Part shown: one piece after another, positions 1 to 7,301 of the stretch
How the letters are laid out: each line of letters opens with the position of its first letter
How positions within the stretch are numbered: the first letter of the stretch is position 1
Assembly: GCA_023229045.1 (NCBI GenBank)
Contig: JALOAB010000007.1
Location: 1-29,306 of the forward strand
Reading direction: 5' to 3'
Origin: Fidelibacterota bacterium
GTDB lineage: Bacteria > Fidelibacterota > UBA2242
DNA: 29,306 bases
Notes under the pieces: generated by a model
What the model was told of the DNA's origin: nothing
The model's input: only the letters and a program-made list of their open reading frames with translations
The model's database searches: none
Position numbers and translations under genes: made by a program

Positions 1-1143
1 ATTTTCTTTGCGATTGTATTGACAATCCTTTTTTTTATCAATTATTACATCTACTGGCATGGACTTAAAGCCATCGGGCAGAATCCGACTATCAGACTGA
101 TATACACAATTATCTTCGTTGGGTTGGCTTCAGCATATTTCCTCGGGCGGATTGTCGAACGGTTTTCCAACGGTATCATGGTGCGTTTTCTGGAATGGAT
201 GGGAGCCTACTGGTTGGGAGCGATGGTTTATTTTCTGCTGATCGTGATCGCGATAGACCTTTTCCGTTTGATAAATCACTATGTGCCGTTGATTCCGGCT
301 GGTCTGCGCCAAAATCTTCAGCAATTAAAAATCGCAGTGGGGATAGCGGCGATCATCGTGGTCAGTATCGTGCTGATAATCGGACGCTGGAATGCGACTC
401 ACCCGCAGATTAAAAATTTAGAAATTGATATTCATAAAAAGGCAAATGCCAAAGCGATAACGATCGCATTTGCGAGCGACATCCATCTCGGTTCGCTGGT
501 CGGTCAACGCCAACTAAAGCAATTGGTAGAAATAATCGAAGTTAAACAGCCTGACCTGATCCTGTTCGGAGGCGATCTGTTGGATGAAGATTTATTGCCG
601 GTGATTAGGCGTAACCTCGGTCAGTGTCTGGAAGAGCTCCGGGCGCCGCTGGGAAAGTTCACTGTAACCGGCAATCATGAATTTATCGGTGGTGTAGATA
701 ATGCGGTTCAATATCTTGAAAATCACGGCATTACAGTCCTGCGAGATTCATCGATTCAATTGTCAAATGGCATCTGGATTCTCGGGCGTGATGATCGCGA
801 TGGCAAACGTTTTAGCGGCGGTGAAAGCCGGCAAGCGCTGAATGAATTGATCAGCGAAGTTAATTCAAAACAACCGCTGATTCTGCTGGATCACCAACCG
901 GTAAATCTGTCAGAAAGCATAGTGAACGGGATCGATTTGCAATTATCGGGGCACACTCATCATGGTCAATTATGGCCTTTAAATTACATTACTTCAAAAT
1001 TATTTCAGATTAGTCGCGGATATAAATTAATTGAGAAGACTCATTTTTTAGTTTCGAGTGGATTTGGAACCTGGGGACCACCTATAAGGCTAGCCAGTCG
1101 CTCGGAGATTTATTTCATTAAAGTGAACTTTATATCTGATTGA
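1..1143 (+). CDS. Membrane-anchored metallophosphoesterase (YkuE/YaeI-like), 5' end cut off
   Basis: The frame is open to the first base of the window, so the true start lies upstream; a TTG at 19 is only the first in-window candidate. The N-terminal part holds several hydrophobic segments, roughly 1-60, 85-140, 205-275 and 320-380, which would anchor the protein in the inner membrane. The C-terminal part carries the calcineurin-like metal-binding set in order: D-I-H (478-486), GGD (568-576), GNHE (670-681) and GHTHHG (949-966). This family hydrolyses phosphoesters with two bound metals; related YkuE/YaeI proteins are linked to lipid or envelope substrates, but the substrate here is unknown. 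It converges with the TRAP operon, leaving 56 bases between the two stop codons. The family call is secure and the function is open. Confidence 0.85.
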   Translation: MFFAIVLTILFFINYYIYWHGLKAIGQNPTIRLIYTIIFVGLASAYFLGRIVERFSNGIMVRFLEWMGAYWLGAMVYFLLIVIAIDLFRLINHYVPLIPAGLRQNLQQLKIAVGIAAIIVVSIVLIIGRWNATHPQIKNLEIDIHKKANAKAITIAFASDIHLGSLVGQRQLKQLVEIIEVKQPDLILFGGDLLDEDLLPVIRRNLGQCLEELRAPLGKFTVTGNHEFIGGVDNAVQYLENHGITVLRDSSIQLSNGIWILGRDDRDGKRFSGGESRQALNELISEVNSKQPLILLDHQPVNLSESIVNGIDLQLSGHTHHGQLWPLNYITSKLFQISRGYKLIEKTHFLVSSGFGTWGPPIRLASRSEIYFIKVNFISD

Positions 1144-1199
1144 TATTCAAAGTATTAGCATATCGACGTATGCGATCCACGCCAATGCAATTGCTCCTT

Positions 1200-2471
1200 C
1201 TAATGTATTAAATTGACCAGGAATAAGCTCAATTCCGGAATGTAAGTAATCAGTATCAACGCGATCAGCATCAGAAATAGAAACGGCAGAGAAACCCGAT
1301 AAAGCTCGGTGATGGATTTTTTAAAACGGTAACTGGCGATGAAAAGATTGAGCCCGATCGGTGGCGTGAGATAGCCGATTTCGAGATTGGTAAGGAAGAT
1401 AATCCCAAGATGGACGGGATTGATCCCGTAGCTGACGGCAATCGGAGTAATCAGCGGTACAACGATAATGATTGCCGAAAAAATATCAAGCATCATACCG
1501 GTGATCAATAAGAAGATATTCAATACTAATAAAAAAGTGATTTTAGACGTAAAAATCTGCTGAGTCCACAGTAAGGCTTTTTGAGGGATTTCGGCGTCAA
1601 TCAGATAGGCAGTGGCTCCCATTGAACAACTTAGAATGATTAAAATACCACCCACCAACTGCACGCTATCGCGCATGATGCGCACCATGTCTCGTTTAAG
1701 TGACAAATCCCGATTAAGGAAGAATTCCGCTATTAGAACATAAAAAGCGGTTACGGCAGAAGCCTCGACTGCGGTAATAATGCCGCCGTAGATTCCACCC
1801 AGTAAAACGATCGGGATTGGCAATTCCCAGACCGTTTCCTTCAAAGCCTGCTTTAATTTTATCCATGAAAAACGAGTGCGCTCTTCCTTTTTCAGAGCGT
1901 CGTTCCGAATAGCATAGAGGGAGAGAATAAGTATCAATATCGTTCCCGGGATTAGTCCCGCTCTGAACAATTGATCGATAGAAACCGAAGCCACAACTCC
2001 GTAAAGGATCAGTGGTAAACTGGGTGGAAAAAGCAAACCCAACGAACCTGAACTGGTAATTAATCCCATTGCGAATTTTTCGGAATAATTGTTTTTCAAT
2101 AGAATCGGCAGGATCAGACCGCCCAGTGCGACGATTGTAATTCCCGAAGCACCGGTAAAGCAAGTGAACAGGGCACAGGTTGCCAAGGCTCCGATGGCGA
2201 CGCCTCCCGGTATCCAGCCTAACAACGCCTCAGCCAAATTCAAGAGCCGTCGCGGCGCAGTGCTTTCGGCTAAAACGTAGCCTGCCAATGTAAATAATGG
2301 AATTGCCAGCAGAGTCGGCGCCGAAGCCACCCGGTACATTTCAACGATTACAACGGTTGGATTAATTCCCGAAAGTGCAAACTGGATTATGCCGGTTATT
2401 CCGATTGCCGCGAACAATGGCAATCCGCACAGTATCAGAATTACAACCAGAGCTAAAAACAGTAAACCCAT
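1200..2471 (-). CDS. dctM: TRAP transporter large permease (DctM family)
   Basis: This 423-residue protein has the usual DctM length and is hydrophobic throughout, with about a dozen membrane segments. Recognisable blocks include LAIPLFTLAGYVLAES near residue 55, a glycine/serine-rich ITSSGSLGLLFPPSLPLILYG stretch near 138-158, and GYLTPPIGLNLFIA near 368. The family forms the ion-coupled translocation channel of TRAP transporters, which usually run on a sodium gradient. Its ATG shares one base with the dctQ stop (TAATG), so the two are almost certainly translationally coupled. It is the last gene of the minus-strand operon and ends 56 bases from the convergent phosphoesterase. The C-terminus ends at the normal place for the family. 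Confidence 0.95.
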   Translation of the reverse strand: MGLLFLALVVILILCGLPLFAAIGITGIIQFALSGINPTVVIVEMYRVASAPTLLAIPLFTLAGYVLAESTAPRRLLNLAEALLGWIPGGVAIGALATCALFTCFTGASGITIVALGGLILPILLKNNYSEKFAMGLITSSGSLGLLFPPSLPLILYGVVASVSIDQLFRAGLIPGTILILILSLYAIRNDALKKEERTRFSWIKLKQALKETVWELPIPIVLLGGIYGGIITAVEASAVTAFYVLIAEFFLNRDLSLKRDMVRIMRDSVQLVGGILIILSCSMGATAYLIDAEIPQKALLWTQQIFTSKITFLLVLNIFLLITGMMLDIFSAIIIVVPLITPIAVSYGINPVHLGIIFLTNLEIGYLTPPIGLNLFIASYRFKKSITELYRVSLPFLFLMLIALILITYIPELSLFLVNLIH

Positions 2472-2965
2472 TATTCTTCGTTGGTTTTCAGTTTTTCAGG
2501 TAAGCGCAGGAAAAATGTCATAGCCAGTAAAAAGAATCCGACTGGCAGGATGATTTCGACGATCCAGGCTGGAACGACTCCGCCGATTACGGATTGCATA
2601 CTGATTTCCAACCTGATGAATTGGATCGCGAACCAGCTGAGTGTCAGGCAAATTACCCCGGCGGTTGCGTTAAGAATCCAATTTAATATCCGGCGCGCCC
2701 GACCTTTTAATAGGCGCGGCAGGATGTCAACCGCAATGTGTTTAGTGTGAAGGGTTGTCAGAATTGCACCGATGAACGCAATCCAGAGAACGCCGTTGCG
2801 CATCAGTTCATCGATAAGATTCACACCGATCGCGAAAAAATTACGGAGTATAACCTGAACGAAAGCCATCACAGCTAACGACAGCATTAAGACGACCGCC
2901 AGCGCCGTAACGCATTTTTCGATTATAAAACGGAGTTTAGTCAGCATGCTTGCTACGGTACTCAT
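2471..2965 (-). CDS. dctQ: TRAP transporter small permease (DctQ family)
   Basis: This 164-residue protein has four predicted membrane helices, near residues 15-38, 46-64, 88-108 and 128-155. The first helix carries the typical FVQVILRNFF pattern of DctQ subunits. It pairs with DctM in the inner membrane. The ATG at 2965 overlaps the end of the binding-protein gene by 29 bases; a second in-frame ATG at 2947 would cut the overlap to 11 bases and leave a normal N-terminus. Neither start has a clear Shine-Dalgarno sequence, so translation is probably coupled to the upstream gene. The family call is firm; the start is uncertain. Confidence 0.92.
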   Translation of the reverse strand: MSTVASMLTKLRFIIEKCVTALAVVLMLSLAVMAFVQVILRNFFAIGVNLIDELMRNGVLWIAFIGAILTTLHTKHIAVDILPRLLKGRARRILNWILNATAGVICLTLSWFAIQFIRLEISMQSVIGGVVPAWIVEIILPVGFFLLAMTFFLRLPEKLKTNEE

Positions 2966-3947
2966 CCAGGAGTGTCAGGACTCGGTCAAGCATTTCACGC
3001 GGATATAAGTCGCCGGCTAATCGGTCGCGGGTGCGAATCCCGGCGTTGATGAAATCAGTCGCGGCATCTTTCTTTAAGTTTGTGAGGATCACGCCGTTAT
3101 CCTGAAGGACCTGAATTGATTCGATATTATCTTTACGGCTGGCGAGCACGATCTGACGGGTGTTTTCCATGGTCTTTTCGATAAATATTTTTTGCATATC
3201 TTCCGGTATGCTGTTCAATTTTTTAGTGGTAATCAGAATAGCCCCAACAGAGTTGGTCAAAGGATAATTCAACATGTATTTGGTTTTGGTATGCCATTGT
3301 AAAGCCAGACCGGCGTAAGGTGAGATGTACACTCCGTCGATAAGACCGGTTTGCAGGGAAGTATGCACATCGGTGATGTCGAGCGGAATCGCCGAAATTT
3401 TCATTTCGTCAAAGGTTGCTTTGGCAAGCGGGTCGCCTTTCCAGAGCCACATCTTGACATTTCTGAAATCGGATAAATTTGTGACCGGTGAATTGGTGAA
3501 GAGATAAACGAAACCGACTTCAGCCCAGCCGGCAAGAAAAAAACCCTTGGCGTTAAACTTAGCCTGAAATTCATCGAAAAGAGCGTTAGCGACATAATCG
3601 ACTTCTTCACTGTTGCGGAACAAAAACGGCAGGTCGAAAATCCTGACCTCGGGTACAATCTCGCCCAGACCGACACCCGTAAAAGTACCCACGTCAAGTT
3701 GTCCCAATTGCATTTTTCGCAGAACGTCTTTCTCGCCGCCCTGAACGCCGCTGGCGTAAATCCGGAATTTCATCTGACCATTGGTGAGTTCGCTCATTTC
3801 CTTTTCGAATTGCCGGAATTGGCGAATCCAGCTTGAGCCGTCCGGGGCGACTGTGGCGATTTTTATCGTATGGATTTTTTGCGACCACAGGTTTATCGCT
3901 AGAGTCAATAAAACAATTATAAACCGACTAAAATGATTTAAGTGCAT
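2937..3947 (-). CDS. TRAP transporter substrate-binding protein (DctP/TatP type)
   Basis: This 336-residue periplasmic protein has an N-terminal signal (hydrophobic residues 9-21, likely cleaved near WSQ). The DctP fold follows, with IKIATVAPDGSSW at 28-40, FRIYASGVQGGEKD at 61-74 and LQTGLIDGVYISP at 198-210. Classic DctP proteins bind the ligand carboxylate through an Arg in a KIR-type motif before a GDP-like turn. Here the matching stretch reads VKMWLWKGDP (164-173), with Trp167 at the expected Arg position. That suggests a ligand without the usual carboxylate anchor, as proposed for the Treponema TatT-linked protein. An AAGGTGA ribosome site lies in the end of the upstream TatT gene, four bases from this gene. 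The family is certain; the ligand is unknown. Confidence 0.93.
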   Translation of the reverse strand: MHLNHFSRFIIVLLTLAINLWSQKIHTIKIATVAPDGSSWIRQFRQFEKEMSELTNGQMKFRIYASGVQGGEKDVLRKMQLGQLDVGTFTGVGLGEIVPEVRIFDLPFLFRNSEEVDYVANALFDEFQAKFNAKGFFLAGWAEVGFVYLFTNSPVTNLSDFRNVKMWLWKGDPLAKATFDEMKISAIPLDITDVHTSLQTGLIDGVYISPYAGLALQWHTKTKYMLNYPLTNSVGAILITTKKLNSIPEDMQKIFIEKTMENTRQIVLASRKDNIESIQVLQDNGVILTNLKKDAATDFINAGIRTRDRLAGDLYPREMLDRVLTLLDEYRSKHAD

Positions 3948-3951
3948 TATT

Positions 3952-4866
3952 TCACCTTTCGATTATGTCGGATGATTCATCAGGATCGAGAAACAGTTCA
4001 GGGTTTTGACGCAGGTTAGCGGCTTTTTGTTTGGCAAGCGCATTTAAAAATCGAATCTCAGGTGCGCGCTCGAGGTCGAAGGTCTCGATTTCTGTTAACA
4101 GGCTTTCGAACAATGCCCGATCCTGCATTTGCACGGCGTAATAACGGGCGTAGTACAATTTAGTCATTAAGAAATCCGGATTGCGTTCTATATTTTTAAG
4201 GAAGTAGGTTCGTCCCAGTTCCGGATTACCGCCCAGCAAGGGTGGGCGAGCGGAGTAGAAAGTGCCATAAAACAAATCCACGCCGCCGAAGTTATAGCTG
4301 GCATCCAATTCAGCTACTCGCCGCATAATAGCTTCAACTTTGGCTAAATCGCCCAAGATGCGCGGCTGTTCCAGGTTTTGCAGAATGTACATTCCCCAGT
4401 TGTAACCTACCCAGAAAAGTGCCGGCGCGTCGCGCTTTTGACCGGAGCGCAAGAGAGCCTCCAGTTCAGCTGGCTTGATATTGGGCGTAAAACTTATTGC
4501 TGACCTCAATGACTTAAGAGCATACATAAAACCGCGCCGATAGAGTTGACCGGCGCGTTGCGGATCACTATCCTCGACAAAAGCCATGGCGTAGGCGCCG
4601 AAAGCCTGCGCCGCCATCAGGTTTAATCGTGAATTATCAGGATCCTGCGCAACCAAAATTACGATCGTCTCCAGGTTGCTGGCTAAAAAATTTTCGGCCA
4701 GTTCCAGATCATCTTCCTGATAGACAGTTGCGATACTGCTATCGAAAATGTTGGAGACTTTATTGAACAAAAAACGGCGCGGACTGCAAGACATTCCGCC
4801 CAATAGACATAAAAATAAGATTGAACCCAATCGGATGATATTTGCTATTGAATTTTTTTTAGGCAT
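3952..4866 (-). CDS. TRAP-associated TatT-type lipoprotein with helical repeats
   Basis: This 304-residue protein is the first gene of the TRAP operon. Its N-terminus has a basic start, a hydrophobic stretch and a lipobox-like LGGMSC, making Cys27 the likely lipidated residue. The rest is helical and TPR-like, with blocks such as NLMAAQAFGAYAMAFVED and a GVDLFYGTFYSARPPLLGGN segment characteristic of the TRAP T-component family. In Treponema pallidum the TatT lipoprotein partners the TRAP binding protein next door and is proposed to channel ligand to it. The same pairing here (TatT, binding protein, DctQ, DctM) supports that role. No strong Shine-Dalgarno sequence precedes the ATG. It is most likely attached to a periplasm-facing membrane leaflet. 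Confidence 0.85.
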   Translation of the reverse strand: MPKKNSIANIIRLGSILFLCLLGGMSCSPRRFLFNKVSNIFDSSIATVYQEDDLELAENFLASNLETIVILVAQDPDNSRLNLMAAQAFGAYAMAFVEDSDPQRAGQLYRRGFMYALKSLRSAISFTPNIKPAELEALLRSGQKRDAPALFWVGYNWGMYILQNLEQPRILGDLAKVEAIMRRVAELDASYNFGGVDLFYGTFYSARPPLLGGNPELGRTYFLKNIERNPDFLMTKLYYARYYAVQMQDRALFESLLTEIETFDLERAPEIRFLNALAKQKAANLRQNPELFLDPDESSDIIER

Positions 4867-4894
4867 AAAAATTCAGGTTGTTTTTATTGGTAAA

Positions 4895-4922
4895 AATTTA
4901 TATTCTTTGTTTTGAAATTCAA
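4895..4922 (-). promoter_or_regulatory. Possible promoter of the TRAP operon
   Basis: Read on the minus strand, TTGAAT (4922-4917) and TAAATT (4900-4895) are separated by 16 bases. The -10 ends about 28 bases before the TatT start. Both boxes are imperfect and the region is AT-rich, so chance matches are likely. Position and orientation fit the first gene of the operon. Confidence 0.3.
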
Positions 4923-4929
4923 ATATATT

Positions 4930-4950
4930 CGGATAATAATTATTAATCCG
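4930..4950. promoter_or_regulatory. AT-rich near-palindrome, candidate operator
   Basis: A 21-base near-palindrome has CGGAT on the left and ATCCG on the right, flanking the perfectly palindromic AATAATTATT plus one extra A. It lies 64-84 bases upstream of the TatT start, just beyond the possible -35 box. A second short inverted repeat (TTTGAA-A-TTCAAA, 4911-4923) overlaps that -35. The arrangement looks like a binding site for a dimeric regulator, but no regulator gene is adjacent, so the role is inferred from symmetry and position only. Confidence 0.4.
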
Positions 4951-5009
4951 TTATGTAAAATCGATAATATGAAGAAAACGGGTGGGAAAATCCGGGAAAA
5001 AGTTAGCGC

Positions 5010-5041
5010 ATCTGTCGCAATATTCCTTCGTTGCAACAGAT
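5010..5041. repeat. Imperfect inverted repeat (11-bp arms) upstream of the rhodanese gene
   Basis: ATCTGTCGCAA (5010-5020) and TTGCAACAGAT (5031-5041) form arms with ten of eleven pairs and a 10-base spacer. No T-tract follows, so it is not a clear intrinsic terminator. It lies 88 bases before the rhodanese start and could be an operator or a leader hairpin. The region has no convincing gene. Confidence 0.4.
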
Positions 5042-5128
5042 ATAAACCACAGCGCGGGAGCGATATGGCTCGGTTTTATCACTGCTCCGAAATTAACACA
5101 ATTGATTAATATTAAATGAGATGTTACT

Positions 5129-5680
5129 ATGAAACAAACTGTTAAAATCATCCTTTTACGCTGTCTTTGGATTGGTTTGGGAGTACTTGCGATGGGCTTG
5201 ATTTTCAACTGGCTTTCACCGAGCGGCATTCCACTGGTGGCAAAATACCAGACTATAATAGTGCAGGGCGAGAGTCAGAAAATTCCGCTTTTTATGAAAC
5301 GGCGGACTGCGACGAGTCAGGATACTGACCGCGAGGTGCAATTGGTCTCCGAAATTGACACTGAAAAAGCCCGACGATTTTTTTCCGAAGGCGGCGCGGT
5401 CTTCATCGATACTCGCGATTATAAAGCCTATTTGGATGGTCATATAGCCGGCGCGGTATCGATTCCATTTGGAGAATTTCAAAATGATCCCGATCTGATC
5501 GGCGACCTGGATCGCAACGCCCGGATCATTACCTATTGTGACGGTGACGATTGTCAGACGAGTATCGATATGGCCGTTCATTTAAGTGAAATTGGTTTCA
5601 AAGAAGTCTGGTTTTATTTCGGCGGCTGGAAAGAGTGGGTCAGGGCTGACTTGCCGATTGTGAAAGGAGGCAAACCGTGA
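5129..5680 (+). CDS. Membrane-anchored rhodanese-domain protein
   Basis: This 183-residue protein has an N-terminal membrane helix (about residues 8-28), a spacer, and one rhodanese domain from about 72 to 178. Domain landmarks are FIDTRDYKAYLDGHIAGAV (92-110), the active loop YCDGDDC (136-142) and FYFGGWKEW (162-170). Cys137 is at the catalytic position that carries a persulfide in sulfurtransferases. The loop has acidic residues and a second Cys142 instead of the usual CxSGxR pattern, so its chemistry may differ from thiosulfate transfer. The domain probably sits on the periplasmic side. Its TGA overlaps the GTG of the next gene (GTGA), so the pair is a translationally coupled unit. Confidence 0.88.
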   Translation: MKQTVKIILLRCLWIGLGVLAMGLIFNWLSPSGIPLVAKYQTIIVQGESQKIPLFMKRRTATSQDTDREVQLVSEIDTEKARRFFSEGGAVFIDTRDYKAYLDGHIAGAVSIPFGEFQNDPDLIGDLDRNARIITYCDGDDCQTSIDMAVHLSEIGFKEVWFYFGGWKEWVRADLPIVKGGKP

Positions 5681-6117
5681 ACTCTAAATTCTGGGAATGG
5701 ATCGAATTTGTCATACGGCTGGCTCTCGGTTTTTTGTTCATTTACGCCGCTATCGATAAGATTATTCAACCGGAGAAATTTGCCGTTGTCATCTATAACT
5801 ATCGTGTTTTGCCGTTCGAATTCGTAAATATCGTCGCGATTATTGTGCCATGGCTGGAAGTTGCGATCGGAATAACCTTAATCCTGGGAATCTGGTTGGA
5901 GACGGCGGCATTTTTACTGAGCGTTTTAAGTATCGGCTTTATCATGCTGATTATCAGTGCGATAGCGCGTGGACTTAATATTGAATGCGGTTGTTTTACG
6001 TTATCTGAAAGCGGCTCGCTGGTAAGCTGGAAGCGAGTTATCGAAGATATCCTGATTCTGGCTGGCGGTCTGTTCATTTTTTTCCGCCATCTGCCGGAAA
6101 AGCAGTCCGCAAAATAA
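5677..6117 (+). CDS. MauE/DoxX-type redox-associated membrane protein
   Basis: This 146-residue protein has four membrane helices, near 10-30, 48-70, 76-98 and 120-138. The first ends in the DoxX/MauE-like FIYAAIDKIIQPEKFA. A Cys-Gly-Cys (ECGCF, Cys104 and Cys106) lies in the loop after helix three, as in MauE-type members thought to support disulfide or thiol redox chemistry. The start is GTG and overlaps the rhodanese stop by four bases. Pairing with a membrane-tethered sulfurtransferase suggests a shared envelope sulfur or thiol task; the substrate cannot be told from the sequence. Confidence 0.8.
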   Translation: MNSKFWEWIEFVIRLALGFLFIYAAIDKIIQPEKFAVVIYNYRVLPFEFVNIVAIIVPWLEVAIGITLILGIWLETAAFLLSVLSIGFIMLIISAIARGLNIECGCFTLSESGSLVSWKRVIEDILILAGGLFIFFRHLPEKQSAK

Positions 6118-6143
6118 CTTTTCCTGTCAGTTACAAATTGGCA

Positions 6144-7118
6144 CTAAAATGCATACGATACGCCGAAGAAGTTGCCTTTCTGCGTTGGATAGCGACAGTA
6201 ACTGATGCGGAATTTATCTAAATCGTATGCTACACCCCAGGTCAGATAATCTTCATCGGCTGAATAATGTTGACCGCCGTGAATGAAGAGGAGATTAAAG
6301 AGTCTGATCGCACAACCTATCGAATTACTTTCGGATTGATCTGCAAGCGCAGATTCGTAATAATTCTTAACAAAATCGTAAGAGATTGTAGCGCCTATAA
6401 AATCATAATCCAATAAATGCCAGGCGCTTCCGATACGTAATCGCCGGACGAGTTTGGATTTGTAGCTGGAAAAATCATCGCGGTATTTGATGGCGGGTCC
6501 CAGATTACAGAACGCCGCGCCAAAGGAGAATCCGCTTTGGTGATTTTTTCCAATTGTGAGGAATGGCAGAAGGTTTTTAATCTGGATGCCCACATCGCTG
6601 GAAAAGCCTTTGCCATTGATCGATTGAGCGCCCTCAATTGAAGGATTTGGGGCATTGGTATAAATGATTTTTAGCGAGACGCCGACCGCAATTCTGGCGG
6701 TAAGGTTATAGGCATAACCGCCACAAACATAGATGTAATTGTATGAAAAATCAGTCGGCGAAAATTCGTCGCCGGTCAGCCTTGCATCCAGATTGTACAA
6801 ATATAGACTGGTGCCAAGGCTCCCGCGCTGTTTGAGATTTCTGACGGCGCCGGCATAGTAGATTTCACTATTACCGAGCCAGGTGCCGTAGTTGCCCACG
6901 GCGCTAAGTTCATTGCAATTAGCCAAGCCAGCTGGATTGTAGTAAAGCGCCGCAACATCATTGACGATAGCCGTAGCCGCTCCGGCGAGCGCCGCATAGC
7001 GCGCCTCAGGATTGATTAACAGCCATGATTCGTATGCCGATAGATATGTTGACAAAATTATAATTATCAATGTTAGTTTCGTTTTCAGGCGATTCTTGTG
7101 TGATAGACTAACGTTCAT
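6144..7118 (-). CDS. PorV/PorQ-like outer-membrane beta-barrel protein
   Basis: I take the ATG at 7118, giving 324 residues; the frame extends 13 codons further to a TTG at 7157, but the 7118 start gives a compact signal peptide (KTKLTLIIIILSTYLSA). Right after it comes EARYAALAGAATAIVNDVA and ALYYNPAGLA, the hallmark of the PorV/PorQ and UPF0164 family, whose members resemble FadL-type barrels. The rest alternates short hydrophobic strands and turns and ends in Tyr-Ala-Phe, a typical barrel C-terminus. In FCB lineages such proteins are envelope components, some tied to type IX secretion, but no secretion genes are near. It is divergent from gltX and convergent with the MauE gene. Confidence 0.82.
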   Translation of the reverse strand: MNVSLSHKNRLKTKLTLIIIILSTYLSAYESWLLINPEARYAALAGAATAIVNDVAALYYNPAGLANCNELSAVGNYGTWLGNSEIYYAGAVRNLKQRGSLGTSLYLYNLDARLTGDEFSPTDFSYNYIYVCGGYAYNLTARIAVGVSLKIIYTNAPNPSIEGAQSINGKGFSSDVGIQIKNLLPFLTIGKNHQSGFSFGAAFCNLGPAIKYRDDFSSYKSKLVRRLRIGSAWHLLDYDFIGATISYDFVKNYYESALADQSESNSIGCAIRLFNLLFIHGGQHYSADEDYLTWGVAYDLDKFRISYCRYPTQKGNFFGVSYAF

Positions 7119-7301
7119 CTTGGCGGTTAGTTTATTGAATCGATTGTCGAAAATCAATATTTTTATACTTCGTTAAAATTAGGCTAAAATGCATTCAAAG
7201 CGCCATAATCAGCAAAAGTCTTGATAAAATATAATTTTTTAGTGAACTTTACGTCGAATTTATGAGATGTATGACTGAATATTCCGGGTATCAAAAGAAA
7301 T

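Noticed and set aside
1147..1202. AAGGAG on the minus strand just after the dctM stop, followed by a short hydrophobic frame
   Set aside because: The strong ribosome-site-like sequence leads only to frames of about 11-12 codons with non-ATG starts. It may be a relic, but there is no gene to call.
4912..5109. 65-codon plus-strand ORF between TatT and the rhodanese gene
   Set aside because: No ribosome site, no recognisable domain, low-complexity start in AT-rich spacer, and it covers two inverted repeats that look regulatory.
7050..7067. TTGACA followed closely by TATAAT
   Set aside because: The spacer is only about five bases and the site lies within the PorV-like coding region.
7230..7235. 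TATAAT upstream of gltX as a promoter
   Set aside because: No acceptable -35 box at 16-18 bases upstream; AT-rich spacer makes chance matches likely.
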